Both the position numbers and the translations under genes were made by a program. Source: Histoplasma ohiense (lineage: Eukaryota; Ascomycota; Eurotiomycetes; Onygenales; Ajellomycetaceae). Taken from it: 64,000 bases of DNA. Below the pieces are notes generated by a model. The model did no database searches, was not told where the DNA came from, and saw only the letters and a list, made by a program, of their open reading frames with translations. Below are positions 45,847-57,657 of the stretch, piece by piece. The DNA lies in the NCBI GenBank assembly GCA_017607445.1, contig JAEVHH010000004.1, positions 2,790,001-2,854,000 of the forward strand. The letters run 5' to 3'. Within the stretch, counting starts at the first letter, position 1. Each line of letters begins with the position of its first letter.

Positions 45847-46878
45847 ATGGAACTCAAAAACCTCTCAAGCAATTGGCGAAAACTTCAAGAAACACTGAAA
45901 ATCGACAGCCCCTCCACTGCCCAAAAACGCAAAGCAGATAATATCGCTACAACCACTTACGAAGTAAAGAAAAAGAAATTACCGCTATCGTCGCCGCCAG
46001 AAACTCATAGGAAAGGCGGGAGGGGTGAAAAGTTTTCCAAAAGACGTAAGATGGGATTAGTCTTGTCAACTGATGCCACGGGAGAAGAATCAGAATCGCG
46101 TTCTATAACAACAGACTCGCAGCGGAATATATCCACAACCTCAATAGTGCAGGCAAAACCGAAATCTTCTAGCGAAGCGAAGGTTAATGAAGGGATATCT
46201 CCAACGTCAGTTTCCTTCCACAATGTTTGTCCGCTTTGTTAAAAGACTAACCGCTTCCACAGCGCGGAGGTCGGGAGATATGTCGCTCTTGACTGTGAAA
46301 TGGTGGGCGTGGGCCCGAATCCCGATCGCGACTCGGCCTTAGCTCGTGTGAGTATCGTCAACTACAACGGTGAACAAGTCTACGATTCGTTTGTGCTTCC
46401 GAAGGAGGAAGTGACGGACTGGCGAACACATGTTAGCGGGGTGTCACCAAAACACATGACGGATGCCAGAGAGTTTGAAGTAGTCCAAAGAGATGTCGCA
46501 GGTATTCTAGATGGCTGCATTTTGATAGGGCATGCAGTCCGGAACGATTTAGATGCTTTGCGCCTCAGTCATCCGAAGCGTAATATACGGGATACCAGTA
46601 AACATCCTCCGTACCGAAAAATTGCTGGCGGTGGCTCACCGCGTTTGAAGATACTGGCTTCTGAGCTATTAGGGTTAGAAATACAGGGTGCTGCTCATTC
46701 GAGTATAGAGGACGCGCAGGCAACGATGCTTCTTTTCCGACGAGACAAACAAGCTTTTGAGCGGGAGCATGCGAAGAAATGGCCACCGATACGTGCACCT
46801 ACTGGTGGTAATGCTAATAACGCAGACACCGGGAGGAAGAAAAAGAGAAACGCCAGGAAGGGGAAGGGGAATAAATAG
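45847..46878 (+). CDS. REX4: RNA exonuclease 4 (DEDDh)
   Basis: 3'-5' exoribonuclease acting in pre-rRNA processing (ITS1 choice in yeast). Two exons, 45847-46205 and 46263-46878, give 324 residues. The N-terminal third is Lys/Ser-rich. Exon 2 starts at the nuclease: Exo I ALDCEMVGVG, Exo II region LIGHAVRNDLDAL, Exo III HSSIEDAQATMLLF, with the catalytic D, E, D, D and H residues present. The C-terminal tail is a basic RKKKRNARKGKGNK, nucleolar-type. The 57-nt intron has a GTCAGT donor. Confidence 0.94.
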
Positions 46879-47334
46879 ATGTTATGATGGATGTGATTTA
46901 TCGTTGATTGGTTTGGAGTTTATTGAGTTGAGCTTGAGTCTTGATGATTTTATTATATACCCCTGCTCGTATATACTATATGAATTGAACTTGATATTAT
47001 GATTTAACATGAGCATATTGGATGAGCTTTAACATAGCGATAACTGAGTAGTTACAGGATCACATAGGGCCGCTTATGTAATTCACACTCAACGCGCCCA
47101 ACGCGTCGCAAAATACCAATAATAGGATTTGGTTGGAAAGCTCCATTAAGATAGAGCTCAGTCTTTACTTCAGAATATATTTGCAACCCAATCGAGCCTC
47201 TCATTTAGAGCATAGCACCTAGAATTCCCGTAACTTTCCAATCGCATTGTCGCAGTCAATTCTGGCATCCATTCGACTCAACCACACAGTCGCACACGAG
47301 CACGCGCACACGCACCAAACTAAAAAGGCGCAAA
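46879..47334. other. REX4-RNH203 spacer
   Basis: 456 bp containing the REX4 3' region and RNH203 promoter. AT-rich, with a CA/GC-rich stretch (47285-47315) just before the start codon. No gene. Confidence 0.6.
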
Positions 47335-48563
47335 ATGTTTGCAATACGGCCACATAAGAATAATTCTGATTCATATAAGGAGGATTGCTCAGAAACTCCA
47401 AACTTTCTCCCGTGTCGGATCCATCATGATGGACCGGTCAACATCTCGACCAGATACTGGAATCCGGTCGCTGATGAGGATAACCCTGGTATGTTTGGAG
47501 GTGACGTTGCTTTGTTTGGTTAGACGAAGGACATTTCATGCGATATTGTTTCCTTTTTGTTTTCCTCTTGATTCTGTTCTTCTTTGGTGCGTTATACGTT
47601 GGACGGACGGGTGTAGTCTAATTACACTAAGAGCTCTGCACTGGTCCAATTTTTGGGATTCTTATAAGAGGTTTATTTTCATACATCCTCTCTGGACCGC
47701 TTCCTATTGACTTGTCTAATGTTGCCTATCTATGGACCACTCGACTTCATCAGATATGGTGAACATCAGCTAACTCAATTGCACCCAGACACTGCAACCG
47801 CATACTTCCGAGGCAGGAGGCTTAGGGGGCGAAGAGTTCCAATTCCGGAGGGATATGAAGGTATGTGGCTTTCTCCCTACTACCAATGCGATCGAGAATT
47901 TCGTCACCATTATCGGATAAGGTGCTATAGTTTGAGAGAAGAAGGCGAGAGAATAAGCACTCTGACTCTGTCCGAATATATCATTTAAATCAAGTACAGG
48001 AATTCTTACGAGTCAAACAAATGGAACATCGGAATCCGGAACCAAGAAGAATGATCAAAGCCACGACCTTGATCAGAATGAAAATGAAGATGAAGAGAGT
48101 GAGGGTGATGGTGAGGATTGGACATCCTTCACGATACTCGATAAACAAGGTTCATTCTCAGCCTTCATGGTCTGGGACCATGAAAAGTTGCCCGCTGCTG
48201 ATGACCCTTTCGTTAAAGGGGTTAGTGAGTGGATTCGGTTTGCTGAGGCGGTGCGTATTCGACTTTATTTCTGTGGATTCAAAATATTCCCCATTTAGTT
48301 GCCTTGGTTCTCGTCCGGCCTTCACCATAGTTTATCCTGGATAGGGGACCAGGTTCTGCGGTATTAGATCCAGAGTACCAGTTGCTTTGGTCAATGGGCT
48401 TCGCTATATCCCGTCATGGAAAAGGGGTATATCCATCCGTTTGCTAACTTGCGAACAGATACATACAACACCGTCAGATACGGCACAGCAAGATAATGGG
48501 AAGCCCCACGGAGCGGAAAAAGACAGGAATGACAAGCAGGACTACATGAGCTCAGCTTCTTGA
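47335..48563 (+). CDS. RNH203: Ribonuclease H2 subunit C
   Basis: Non-catalytic subunit of RNase H2, which removes ribonucleotides from DNA and RNA:DNA hybrids. Four exons, 47335-47488, 47789-47860, 48000-48250 and 48459-48563, all in phase, give 193 residues. Diagnostic family sequence: PNFLPCRIHHDGPVN, TRYWNPVADED, TATAYFRGRRLRGRRVPIPE, and the late GSFSAFMVWDHEKLP and GVSEWIRFAEA. The segment between them is acidic (NENEDEESEGDGED), as is usual. Introns are long for this window (300, 139 and 208 nt), so no single ORF reveals the gene. The C-terminal exon (IHTTPSDTAQQ...) is less certain. Confidence 0.87.
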
Positions 48564-48785
48564 TTTATGAGAATGAAAGGTTATTACAGTAACGGTGTCT
48601 CGGTGAATTTTGAACAATTGTGGTGCATTTTTTATACGATAATTATACCCACTGTACTGTACTTAGGTTACTTTGGTAGAGATCGGAAAGGTATAATTCT
48701 AAAACATTGGATAGAATATTTGACCCAACACCATATATCTTTGAAAACTATCGGGTATATTGACTTGTCGAAGATAGATATCATG

Positions 48786-48819
<34 letters not shown>

Positions 48820-49913
48820 AAAACCATGATGTGAGTTGAAATTACGCAAACGGAATAGACATTTGGTGTATTCGAAAAATCGAGTCCCAAGTGGCAGGAT
48901 ATTATCCAACCGCGACAACATGTTCATGCACGAGATTGACATGTCAGCCCCGCTTGTCTGCTTATTCTCCACAGGTGATAGCATTACCAAGGCCCAACTA
49001 AGACCGCTCTAGCAGGGAAACCTTTCGACAAGTACGGGCTAAGTGGCCCAGGAACCAACTCAAAGTTTGATTCCCAGCCACGAACAAGAAAACAGCATCG
49101 ACTACACGTGGTGTTGCGGGACAAAATGCATTGAATTTACGGAGAGAACGGGAGCAAGAATTTCCAAAACTTACGACAGAAACGCTGCAGAGGAACCCCA
49201 GTGCGGGTTTGCGCACAGGGAATGGTGAGGCAAAAATCCCTGCCCAGAGGCCTCGCAGCAGCATATGGATTTGGGCATGACTTCAAGTTTGCAAGCGAGG
49301 AAAACAGTTCGAAGGTGTGGACTGCTAAGGCCTTCTCATACCGAAAGAACGGAGAAGAAAGCAGTTACGACAAGATATACCTATCGCTCGATACCCTATC
49401 ACAAACGGGTCACCGTTCGCAATTCTTGGTCACTTCTTATTTTTCGGGACGCTAAATGCTGTCATTATTTTTACTTGGGGGATTAGCAACGCACGTGTGG
49501 CAGACCCTGTCCGCGATTCAACTGTTGACTTGCGGCTACTGTTATTGTTATTGTTGATGCAGGCTGTTAGAGTGTGTGCGGCATGGAAAGAATCTCTAGC
49601 CAGCATCCACTTTTCGCAGGATGACATTGTAGCATTCGGTGGATCTGTATCACCAACTGACCGTTCTTCAGCTGTTCTCCTGCAGAAACATGCCCCTCAT
49701 TTTCATATCACCACTCTTTCGGAGCCTTTTGCGATCCCGCAAAATCCGTGGAAAGGCAGTCTGTTCCACTTCCACCGTCAGCTGCATTGACATAAAAGGA
49801 GCTACCCTAGCACTTTTTGTTTCACTTCCTCTCTGTTTCCCTTCTGTGTGCTGCGCTTCTCCAGCTGTCAATTCGTTGATGAATTGCGTGCAGCATTTTC
49901 ACCATTTGTAACC
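48564..49913. other. RNH203-PHO8 spacer
   Basis: 1.35 kb without a supported gene. Has a 32-nt A run at 48786-48817. ORFs between 49000 and 49800 lack recognisable motifs or splice structure. The 3' part is the alkaline phosphatase promoter. Confidence 0.55.
48786..48817 (+). repeat. Poly-A homopolymer
   Basis: 32 consecutive A, about 220 bp downstream of the RNH203 stop codon. Could be a retroposition tail or simple slippage. Confidence 0.85.
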
Positions 49914-50361
49914 ATGAAGCTTCCGTGGATCGCTGGAGCTGTGCTCTTTTCGTCCACAGCCCTAGCTCAGACGTTCCAACGCCTGGGGGGATGCCCTGAG
50001 TTGGGCTGTGTCTTTCCACCAGACCAGTATGCTCGTCCCCCTTTTCTTACTTTCACAGTTTTGACTCATTAGAAATAAAGTTGGGATTTATTGAGTTATG
50101 ATGTCTTGTATTTTAGGACGGATTTCCTGGCTGGCCAATATTTTGACATTCGTCTCGAAGTCCATTCGCCTGTCAATGGCTCTGAAGCTCGCGAAGGAGA
50201 ACCTGACCCCAATTTCACCTTCACCATTACGAAGAAAGGCCGTAATAACAAACCACAGGCGGCTACCGAATTTTTTGGTGTAGAGGAACCTGAACTTGAG
50301 AAATGGGACTTCACTTGGTACGAAGGTAAGTTGTTGTTTCTTCCAAAGAACAAAAAGCGGG

Positions 50362-50400
<39 letters not shown>

Positions 50401-52280
50401 AGAGGAAACTGCACACCCAGCCAAAAATGTAATACTAAATGATTAATAGATTTATTTGCGCGAGATGCGAAGAAACCCTCATTGGTCAAAGTTGCATCCA
50501 AAGTCTATCGACGTGTTGCGTTATATCAGCCAGGAGAGTATGAAGCAACTCTCACTTACTATGACGGCAAAACAACAACAGCTACCTGGCTCGTTCGAGA
50601 TCTAGCTGAAGTACGCAAAGCGAAAAATGTGATCCTGTTTATTGGTGATGGCATGACCACTAACATGATCACCGCTGCACGTATGATTGCCCATCGTTCT
50701 GTCAACGGCAGATTCCAAAGCAGGATGCAGATGGATAAATTCCCTGTTCTGGGTCATCAAATGACCCATTCCTTGGATTCGATCATTACCGATTCCGCCA
50801 ATTCCGCCACTTCCCTTTATACTGGCCATAAGACGACTGTCAATGCTTTGGGTGTATACAGGGATTCATCTCCATCACCCTTTGATGACCCCAAAATCGA
50901 GACTATTGCCGAGATCTTCCACAGGGTTTACCCCAATGCCGGTATTGGAATTGTTACCACGGCTCATTTGTGTTAGTTCTTCGGCTTTTCCTATTTTAAT
51001 TTTATGCAGTATTAATAACATCATCATTTTCAGCCGACGCAACGCCGGCTGCATTGACCGCGCATACGAAGGATCGTGGTCAAGCGGGACACGTGATTGA
51101 TTCGTACTTCCATGGCCTGGCTAACTACTCATGGACCAAGTGGGATGGACCAGACGTTCTTTTCGGTGGTGGTGCAGAGGATTTCCTCCCTGAAAGGGCG
51201 TACCTAGGCCAAAATTATTATAAACTCTTTGCGGAGAAAGGGTATAGTGTCAGTTGGAATAAAACTGCCTTGGCTGAAGCCCCAAACACCGAAAAGGCGC
51301 TGGGTGTATTTTCCACTAGTGTCATGGCTAAATGGCATGACCGAAACATTTACACCGACAATCTCAAGAACAAGAAGAACTACCCAGATGGTTCGGACAA
51401 GGATGCTGATGACCAGCCAGGCCTCAAAGATATGACTCTCAAGGCCATTGACATCCTCACCACCCGCAGTTGCAACGACGGCTTCTTCCTCATGTCTGAA
51501 GCTGCCAGCATTGACAAACAAATGCATGTTCTTGACTACGATCGCGCCCTTGGAGAACTTCTCGAGCTTGACGACACCATTCGAGCCACTATCGAGAAAC
51601 TCCGCAGTATGAAGAAACTTGATGAGACTCTTATCCTCGTCACAGCTGACCACGGCCATGGCTTCGACGTCATGGGCACTGTTGATACGGAATACCTCAA
51701 CGCCCAAGACACGGACCGAGCCAAGCGCGATGCCATCGGGGTGTACGAAGCATCAGGCCTGTCTCAGTACACTGTACAGACCGAGGGATCATTCCGCTAT
51801 AGTGAAGGTGTACATTTCCCTGCACAGTGGGATCCCCGCTACTCACTATTTTCCGGATTGACCGCAAATCCGGATAGAAGGGAAAACTACCAAGTGCACA
51901 AGGACGGCCCGCGACTACCCGCAGTAACACTGAAAGGCGGATCGGAAGACTACTATGTTAATTACAAAGACGCGGTCTCCGGATTCGTGATTAACGGAAC
52001 GCTTTCAGTTTCGGAAGATCAGGGCGTGCATTCTTTGACCGATGTGCCAGTTTTCGCCATGGGCCCGTGCCAGGAAGAGTTTGGAGGTATGTTACTAACT
52101 TCTTTTGTTTATCTAGCTGTTCTATTCGTCCCTGGAGGATTACCCTAAACAGGCGAAACAGAAGATTAAAACGATTTGCTAACATACACTCGCTGCTATC
52201 TAGGTGTCTATAATAACATCGACATTTTCTTCAACATCGCCAATTGTCTTGGCTTAGGTAAACGACAAGAATGTATTTAA
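49914..52280 (+). CDS. Alkaline phosphatase, secretory pathway
   Basis: Zn/Mg phosphomonoesterase of the alkaline phosphatase family. Five exons, 49914-50026, 50117-50325, 50450-50971, 51034-52086 and 52204-52280, give 657 residues. A signal peptide is clear (MKLPWIAGAVLFSSTALAQ). A family extension precedes the catalytic core, which has KNVILFIGDGMTTNMITAAR, the nucleophile Ser in ITDSANSATSLYTG, the metal site FLMSEAASIDKQMH, and VTADHGHGFDVMGT with metal His. N-glycosylation-type sites are visible (NGS, NFT, NGT). There is no C-terminal membrane segment, so it is probably secreted or cell-wall rather than the Pho8 vacuolar type-II form. Intron 2 carries a (TA)n(TG)n(GA)n microsatellite. 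Confidence 0.95.
50362..50402 (+). repeat. (TA)n(TG)n(GA)n compound microsatellite
   Basis: Inside intron 2 of the alkaline phosphatase gene (50326-50449). The TG run spans about 50370-50392. Confidence 0.9.
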
Positions 52281-52818
52281 GAAACAGTTTTGGCGGACTG
52301 TCGTTGCCTTGTTTTATTTAAAGAATAGCGGATGTGGCAATATTGGCGGCATTTTGAAAGTATACAGAATGTGGATTCAAATGCTCCTTAGAGCTCGTCT
52401 TCATCGCTTGTTGTCATTATTGATATTATCTTACTCTTAATGTGTATATACATTACATGGTGTCGACATCAAACACATACGCTACGCATATTTCGGTCAA
52501 TAATCCAGCAAATTAGCAATTTAAAATAGTGTTACTCACAAACTAAAAGCTTCTATCCTAATCAAAAAGAATATAGTCAAAACACAAGCAGAATTGGGGA
52601 AGGAAATCATTTTAGAGATGGATAACGGGGAATGGTAGAAAAAAAGGGGATTCATTTGAACGTTGAGTAGTTAACTAAGTTCAGCCCTATCCGGATGACA
52701 TAATCCGTACCCACATGGCGAAATAGCTGCCAAAGCACAACGCTTGTAGCAAGAAAGATCTGATACTGGCCAAAGAGCACAATCCATTGCCGCGCAAATA
52801 TTTGACTTCTTTGATTCG
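52281..52818. other. Phosphatase-DCS1 spacer
   Basis: 538 bp, AT-rich 3' region then the DCS1 upstream sequence. No gene seen. Confidence 0.55.
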
Positions 52819-53945
52819 ATGGCTGAAATTGGACAGGCGGAGAGCTTGATACCGAAATTCAAAGTAGAGAGGTTACTCAATCAAGGTTGACATTCCCTCG
52901 ACTTCTAATGACGATACCAGCCGTTATCATTCCTTGCACCATCTCTCTTCGACTGACCATCCTCCCATTCCCTCACAGATCAAAATGACCGCCGCATATC
53001 CATTCTCGGCTCTATCGATGACTCGCCCGGTATCCTAATCATTGAAAGAGCAGCTTTCATTTCAGATTCGGACTCCCTAAGAGCATTCCATGCTGCCCTA
53101 GCAAATGTAGCAATCATTGGAGCCAACGATATATATCGCTGGTACCTCGCGTCAACTGGGCACAATCACGATTCCCCGCCAGACGTAAAGCTAAATCTCA
53201 TTTGGCCTTGCACAGAACAGCACATCTTGAAATACTCAGCACAAAATGTACGCATGGTCACGGAGACGCCAGCAGTTTATGCGAACTACGTTCGTGCATA
53301 TATGCAGAGTAGGAGGGAAAACGGCAGGCTGAACTGGGTATATAATATTATAGAAGGACGCAAGGAGCAGGAGGATGTAATAATTCGAGTATCAAATCCG
53401 GAGGAAGGCTTTTTGCTTTTGCCTGATCTTAACTGGGACCGCAAGACAATAGGAACTCTCCGTCTTCTTTGTCTGGTGGAACGGCGTAACATATGGAGCC
53501 TACGAGACCTGAAGAAAAAGCATATCCCGTGGCTGAAGCATATGAGAGAGAAAGTCCTAGATGGTGTTGTGAACGTTTATCCCCAACTTGATCGAGACCA
53601 GCTGAAGCTCTATCTCCATTGTACGTATTATGGATTAGGATACCGTACGAAGCCAAGAGTTGTTTCCTTTGTCCCTCACACTAATTTTCCATCTTAGATC
53701 AACCAACCTACTACCACCTTCATATTCACGTTGTCAACGTAATGCTAGAAGGTGGGACTACTCAATCCACAGGGAAAGCTTTTGGTCTTGAGAACCTGAT
53801 CTCTCAGTTAGAGACGATGAGTGGCGGACCTGATGTGGGAATGGCTGATGTTTCGATTTCATACTTCATTGGCGAGGAAACTGAGCTATGGAAAACAGTA
53901 TTTGGACCCTTGAAACGAGGCGAGAAGCCCAGAGTGGCGAACTGA
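52819..53945 (+). CDS. DCS1: Scavenger mRNA decapping enzyme Dcs1/DcpS
   Basis: HIT-family m7GpppX diphosphatase that clears cap remnants after 3'-5' mRNA decay. Three exons, 52819-52885, 52979-53620 and 53698-53945, give 318 residues. The N-terminal domain reads RRISILGSIDDSPGILIIER and YRWYLASTGH. The linker has IWPCTEQHILKYS. The HIT core spans intron 2: HYQPTYYHLHIHVV, with the histidine triad at about residues 243, 245 and 247. Downstream, FGLENLISQLE and SYFIGEETELWKTVFGP complete the domain. Start chosen at the ATG opening the exon 1 frame (MAEIGQAESLIPKFKVERLL), as is typical for fungal Dcs1. Confidence 0.94.
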
Positions 53946-54396
53946 GAAATGATAAAGAAAACTACAGATATGTAGGTTTGGTATAGAGCTAGCCATGATC
54001 AAGGTAGTATATACTAGTACTTATGGAAATTCTCAGCTGGGCTTCATAAAAGAAAACCCGCAATTTTTAATAGCAGTATTCGCCAAACTAGCGTGCCGTA
54101 TACTGGAAAAAACAAACCCTTTATTCATCATAAAAAGGCTGTTCCACGCGTGGAGTACGAAATGTTGACTTTTGAATCCTGATCACCTGCGAATCTAAGC
54201 CCTAGGAGCCAACTAGCTGCCTAAAGTAGAATAGGCTGCCAGACATGACGATTGTTTCCCCGCATACCAAAGGCAACAATTCGCTGACGAACATCCGGCT
54301 TGAGAAATTCCCTATATATATCGTGGGCAATCCCTTCTCAGCTTGGGAGATATAATTGAACCAACACTGTTATTCTGTAAACTCCAGGATTTCACA
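53946..54396. other. DCS1-YUH1 spacer
   Basis: 451 bp with the YUH1 promoter. No coding signal. Confidence 0.6.
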
Positions 54397-55207
54397 ATGG
54401 CAGGAAATCCAAACGCGCCAGCGACGGCTAAGGCCTTCGTTCCCCTTGGTAAGAACTTGAAATCGTCCCTCAATGGCATAAGAATAAGAATATACTAATA
54501 CCCCAGTAGAAAACAATCCAGAAGTAATGTCACACCTCATCCATCAACTAGGTGTTTCACCTGCTCTTGGCTTCACCGACATTTATAGCATCGATGACCC
54601 TGACATCATCGCCTTCGTACCCCGCCCTTCCCACGCCATTCTTCTCGTTTTCCCCGTCACAAAGGCCTACGAAGCCGCCCGCATCGCAGAGGACACAGGT
54701 AGGCCTGTATATGAAGGATGCGGCCCCAATGAACCCGTAACTTGGTTCAAACAAACTATCCGCAATGCCTGCGGGCTAATCGGACTCCTTCATGCCGTCA
54801 GTAACGGTGCTGTGAAAGCACATATCACACCGGGCTCAGATCTGGATCAATTATTGAGGGATGCAGAGCCGTTGAAACCCGTTGAAAGAGCTGATTTACT
54901 ATACGCAAGCAAGGCATTAGAGAGCGCACATGCTGAGGCGGCGAAAAAAGGGGATACCGCGGCGCCTGCTGCGGATGAGAAAATCGATTTGCATTTCGTA
55001 TGCTTTGTGAAGGGAAATGATGGGCATTTGTGGGAACTGGATGGGCGGAGAACAGGTCCACTAGACCGTGGGCCTTTGGACAAGGAGGAGGATGTGTTGA
55101 GTGAGAAGAGCTTGCAGTTGGGCGTTCGCCAGCTGTTGAAGAAGGAGGCAGAGGCTGGGGGCGATGTAAGGTTTAGTTTGATTAGTTTGGGGCCGGTTTT
55201 TGATTGA
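54397..55207 (+). CDS. YUH1: Ubiquitin C-terminal hydrolase (peptidase C12)
   Basis: Cysteine protease of the UCH-L3/Yuh1 type, releasing small adducts from ubiquitin or Nedd8/Rub1 C-termini. Two exons, 54397-54448 and 54510-55207, give 249 residues. Catalytic set visible: oxyanion Gln99 (WFKQTIRNACG), Cys105, His179 (EKIDLHFVCF) and Asp195 (HLWELDGRR). The crossover loop between about 180 and 155 is Ala/Lys-rich (SAHAEAAKKGDTAAPAAD). The intron ends in a tandem acceptor (CAGTAG), so a variant with one extra Val is possible (exon 2 from 54507). The C-terminus is complete. Confidence 0.95.
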
Positions 55208-56175
55208 TTACTCTTTGGTCGGCACCGTGTGATGCGAGGAGTTTCTGCCTGATTCTGCATATATAAATACGGGCTTCTCTTATCGTTGATGCTGATAATA
55301 TACACGGATGAGGGTGTGTTTAGCATGCTTGTATTTTATACCCCTGTGAGGCTTGACTAATGGATCCAACTAGGGGCCACCGCCTGTACGTATTTCTGCA
55401 CTGAAGTGTAGAGCCGAGACCTTGGAACTGCTATCTTAAACGGTGGAATCACCTTAAACAGTTATATCTTCATCTGGGGCTTGGAACAAGAGGCGTCATT
55501 AACCCGCCAGAATTCGAAAATAGAAAAGCCAACACAGATACATCTTCCAGGGAATCGACATGTCCCTAACATTCTGGTTGAAATTCGAGCCCAACTAGCG
55601 TCCTTTGGCATAAAGCAGGATTTTTCAACCGCACTGCCAATCCTTCCAGCATCGAAATTTGTCGACCAAGTGCAACAGCCCAGGTGTACTGTGTTGAGTT
55701 TTTTGGTTCTAAATATACATCACATGGCTCAGTCCAATAAATCGTGCATGTAATTTCAATGGGTTTTCTTCAGCCTATAACACACGAACCCCTTTAGCCT
55801 GTTCCAAAAAATCGTAAAGTATCTAACCGTCGATTGCTACAATCTGAGTACTAGCATACTTACTTGCCTGCTTGGTTTGTTATATACAAAATGCACATGC
55901 CAATGGCATTAAAAAGTCCATTCTAAGAGTTACCACTCACTGCCATAGGCCTTAGAGTGATCTAAAACCGCATTTAACGGAAATAGACCCCTCCCTGTGA
56001 CATATATTGGAAGACAATTATCCATATGTATATATACGTGTAACTCTGATATTCCTTTTTGATATTTAGACTGGAGCTAATAACTATGCGTTTTCATCAC
56101 GTCACCATCTACTGATACTCATGGATGTTAGGGCGAATTGCTCACGGATGACGGGGAACATACTACCGATATCCG
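55208..56175. other. Convergent YUH1/METTL4 spacer
   Basis: 968 bp between two 3' ends. A 90-codon ORF at 55481-55753 has no recognisable feature. No gene supported. Confidence 0.55.
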
Positions 56176-57657
56176 CTAAACATCATTTTCCGTTCTCTCC
56201 CTCGCAGTCCACCAACCCGTCCAATTAAATCGTAAAACTTCGTCCCCACACGCCCACCATCCAGCGGTTAAATTGCGAGCAAATACCTCCAGGCTGGAGT
56301 ATGTCCTAGAAAGATACTTTTCCTTCCCATTTGGTGTCCCATTACGAGCTTTTGTTGGCGATGGAAAGAATATATTTTCGATTAACTCTTTCAAATTTGG
56401 TTTCCGCGAGTGGATATCTGGTACCGCGACGATAACCCTCCGTTTGATTCCACAGAATTCACTGTTGCTTTCATCCCTGCTGTCTTGTTTTTTATCTTCG
56501 GGAGTGGGCTTTTCCCGCTGCGCCAAGATCAGTACTTCATATGGTCTTCTCCATAGCCCGTCCAGTGGCCAGGCAGGCTGACCGTCAACTGTCGTTTTAA
56601 CCCAAATCCACTCTTCCAACGGGTATAGGCCTGCCGCTTCAAGGGCATTTAGCGTGGTGGAACGAGATTTTATTGAATTGGTAATCCAGATTGCGACAAG
56701 GGCTTGGTGTGGATGGAGATGGTTTTGCAGGACTCCCTCAATTATTGGTTGAAGTGGTCCGGCGTGTTCTTTGTAATATGAAGAGCGGCGAACTGAGCGG
56801 TTTGGCCATGGCGGGTCCATGAGAATAAAATTGAACTTCGTATCTGCGGACAGGGCACGAATGGGACTAGGATGGGACTCCGTTGGCGGGGTAAGACGGC
56901 AATTGATGAAGCTAGATTCTGGAGGAATATTAATGGATATATAATCTGGAGCTGATCTGCCACCAGTAGTAGTGCATGGGTGCTGTTGCGATTTGATGTT
57001 TAGGACAGTCTGGAAGGCCGTCGGGTTTTGGACCATGAGGCCTTGAATTGCGGCTAAGCCTGGGACATGATTGATATCCTGCGAAAGTACGAGTGGAGGT
57101 TCATTGGGAGCAGAATAACAAGAGTCCTGAGAATGCAGATCATTTTCATCTATAAACGACGACTCGTTCTGAGTTACCCCAAAACTCTCTGTATCTAGCT
57201 CACATCTTTTGCGTTTTCGAGGACATCCGCTGGGCTCGGGTTGCGAAATACCTTCGTTTTCTTTGCGGAAGTCGCCATCATTTTGCTCTTCAACATCTTT
57301 ACGCAAACACGAGTACCTAGGATAACACCAATCGGCATGGTAGCGCTCCCGAATTTCTTGAAGAGCCTTACTGATAATTGGCGTAATCCTTTTTTGAAAC
57401 TGTTGTTGGGAAGTTGGTATTTGAGCTAAGACACGATTGCGAGCCACCTCTGTTTTTGGCTCTGGTGGGTTTGGATATGGATGTTGTAGAGGTTCGCAAG
57501 AGAGCAGGGAAAGCCCCCTATCTTTACCCCATTCGTCAGAGCCAGGCTGTTTGAGTTGCTGGGCGACGGCAATGGAAGTAGGTATATCGATCAGGATAAC
57601 TGTTTTGGAGACATTTTGGTACAAAATCGCTGATCTGCAGTTCTGAGACTCCGGCAT
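56176..57657 (-). CDS. MT-A70 family methyltransferase, METTL4-like
   Basis: SAM-dependent N6-adenine methyltransferase of the MT-A70 superfamily. Single exon, 493 residues. The catalytic DPPW is at residues 281-284 (FILMDPPWPNRSVRR). Following family motifs: SYYKEHAGPLQPIIE, ALVAIWITN, LEEWIWVKTT and WRRPYEVLILAQRE. The end, SLEVFARNLTAGWWACGDE followed by FNWTGWW, is typical of METTL4 (RPH-less lineage). The N-terminal 250 residues are low-complexity with a basic patch PRKRKRCE. METTL4 homologues modify snRNA internally or DNA; substrate here is unknown. It is the only intronless large gene in the window. Confidence 0.9.
   Translation of the reverse strand: MPESQNCRSAILYQNVSKTVILIDIPTSIAVAQQLKQPGSDEWGKDRGLSLLSCEPLQHPYPNPPEPKTEVARNRVLAQIPTSQQQFQKRITPIISKALQEIRERYHADWCYPRYSCLRKDVEEQNDGDFRKENEGISQPEPSGCPRKRKRCELDTESFGVTQNESSFIDENDLHSQDSCYSAPNEPPLVLSQDINHVPGLAAIQGLMVQNPTAFQTVLNIKSQQHPCTTTGGRSAPDYISINIPPESSFINCRLTPPTESHPSPIRALSADTKFNFILMDPPWPNRSVRRSSYYKEHAGPLQPIIEGVLQNHLHPHQALVAIWITNSIKSRSTTLNALEAAGLYPLEEWIWVKTTVDGQPAWPLDGLWRRPYEVLILAQREKPTPEDKKQDSRDESNSEFCGIKRRVIVAVPDIHSRKPNLKELIENIFFPSPTKARNGTPNGKEKYLSRTYSSLEVFARNLTAGWWACGDEVLRFNWTGWWTARERTENDV

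Noticed and set aside
48786..48817. Poly-A tail as evidence for a processed retrocopy
   Set aside because: No intronless gene copy precedes it, and RNH203 upstream has normal introns.
48998..49455. Overlapping 84-88 codon ORFs in the RNH203-phosphatase spacer
   Set aside because: Unrecognised, on opposite strands, without conserved-looking segments.
50098..50416. Minus-strand ORFs opposite alkaline phosphatase exon 2
   Set aside because: Antisense shadows of a clearly identified gene; the CA-repeat translation is artefactual.
55481..55753. 90-codon plus-strand ORF
   Set aside because: No motif, signal peptide or splice context; lies in a convergent spacer.
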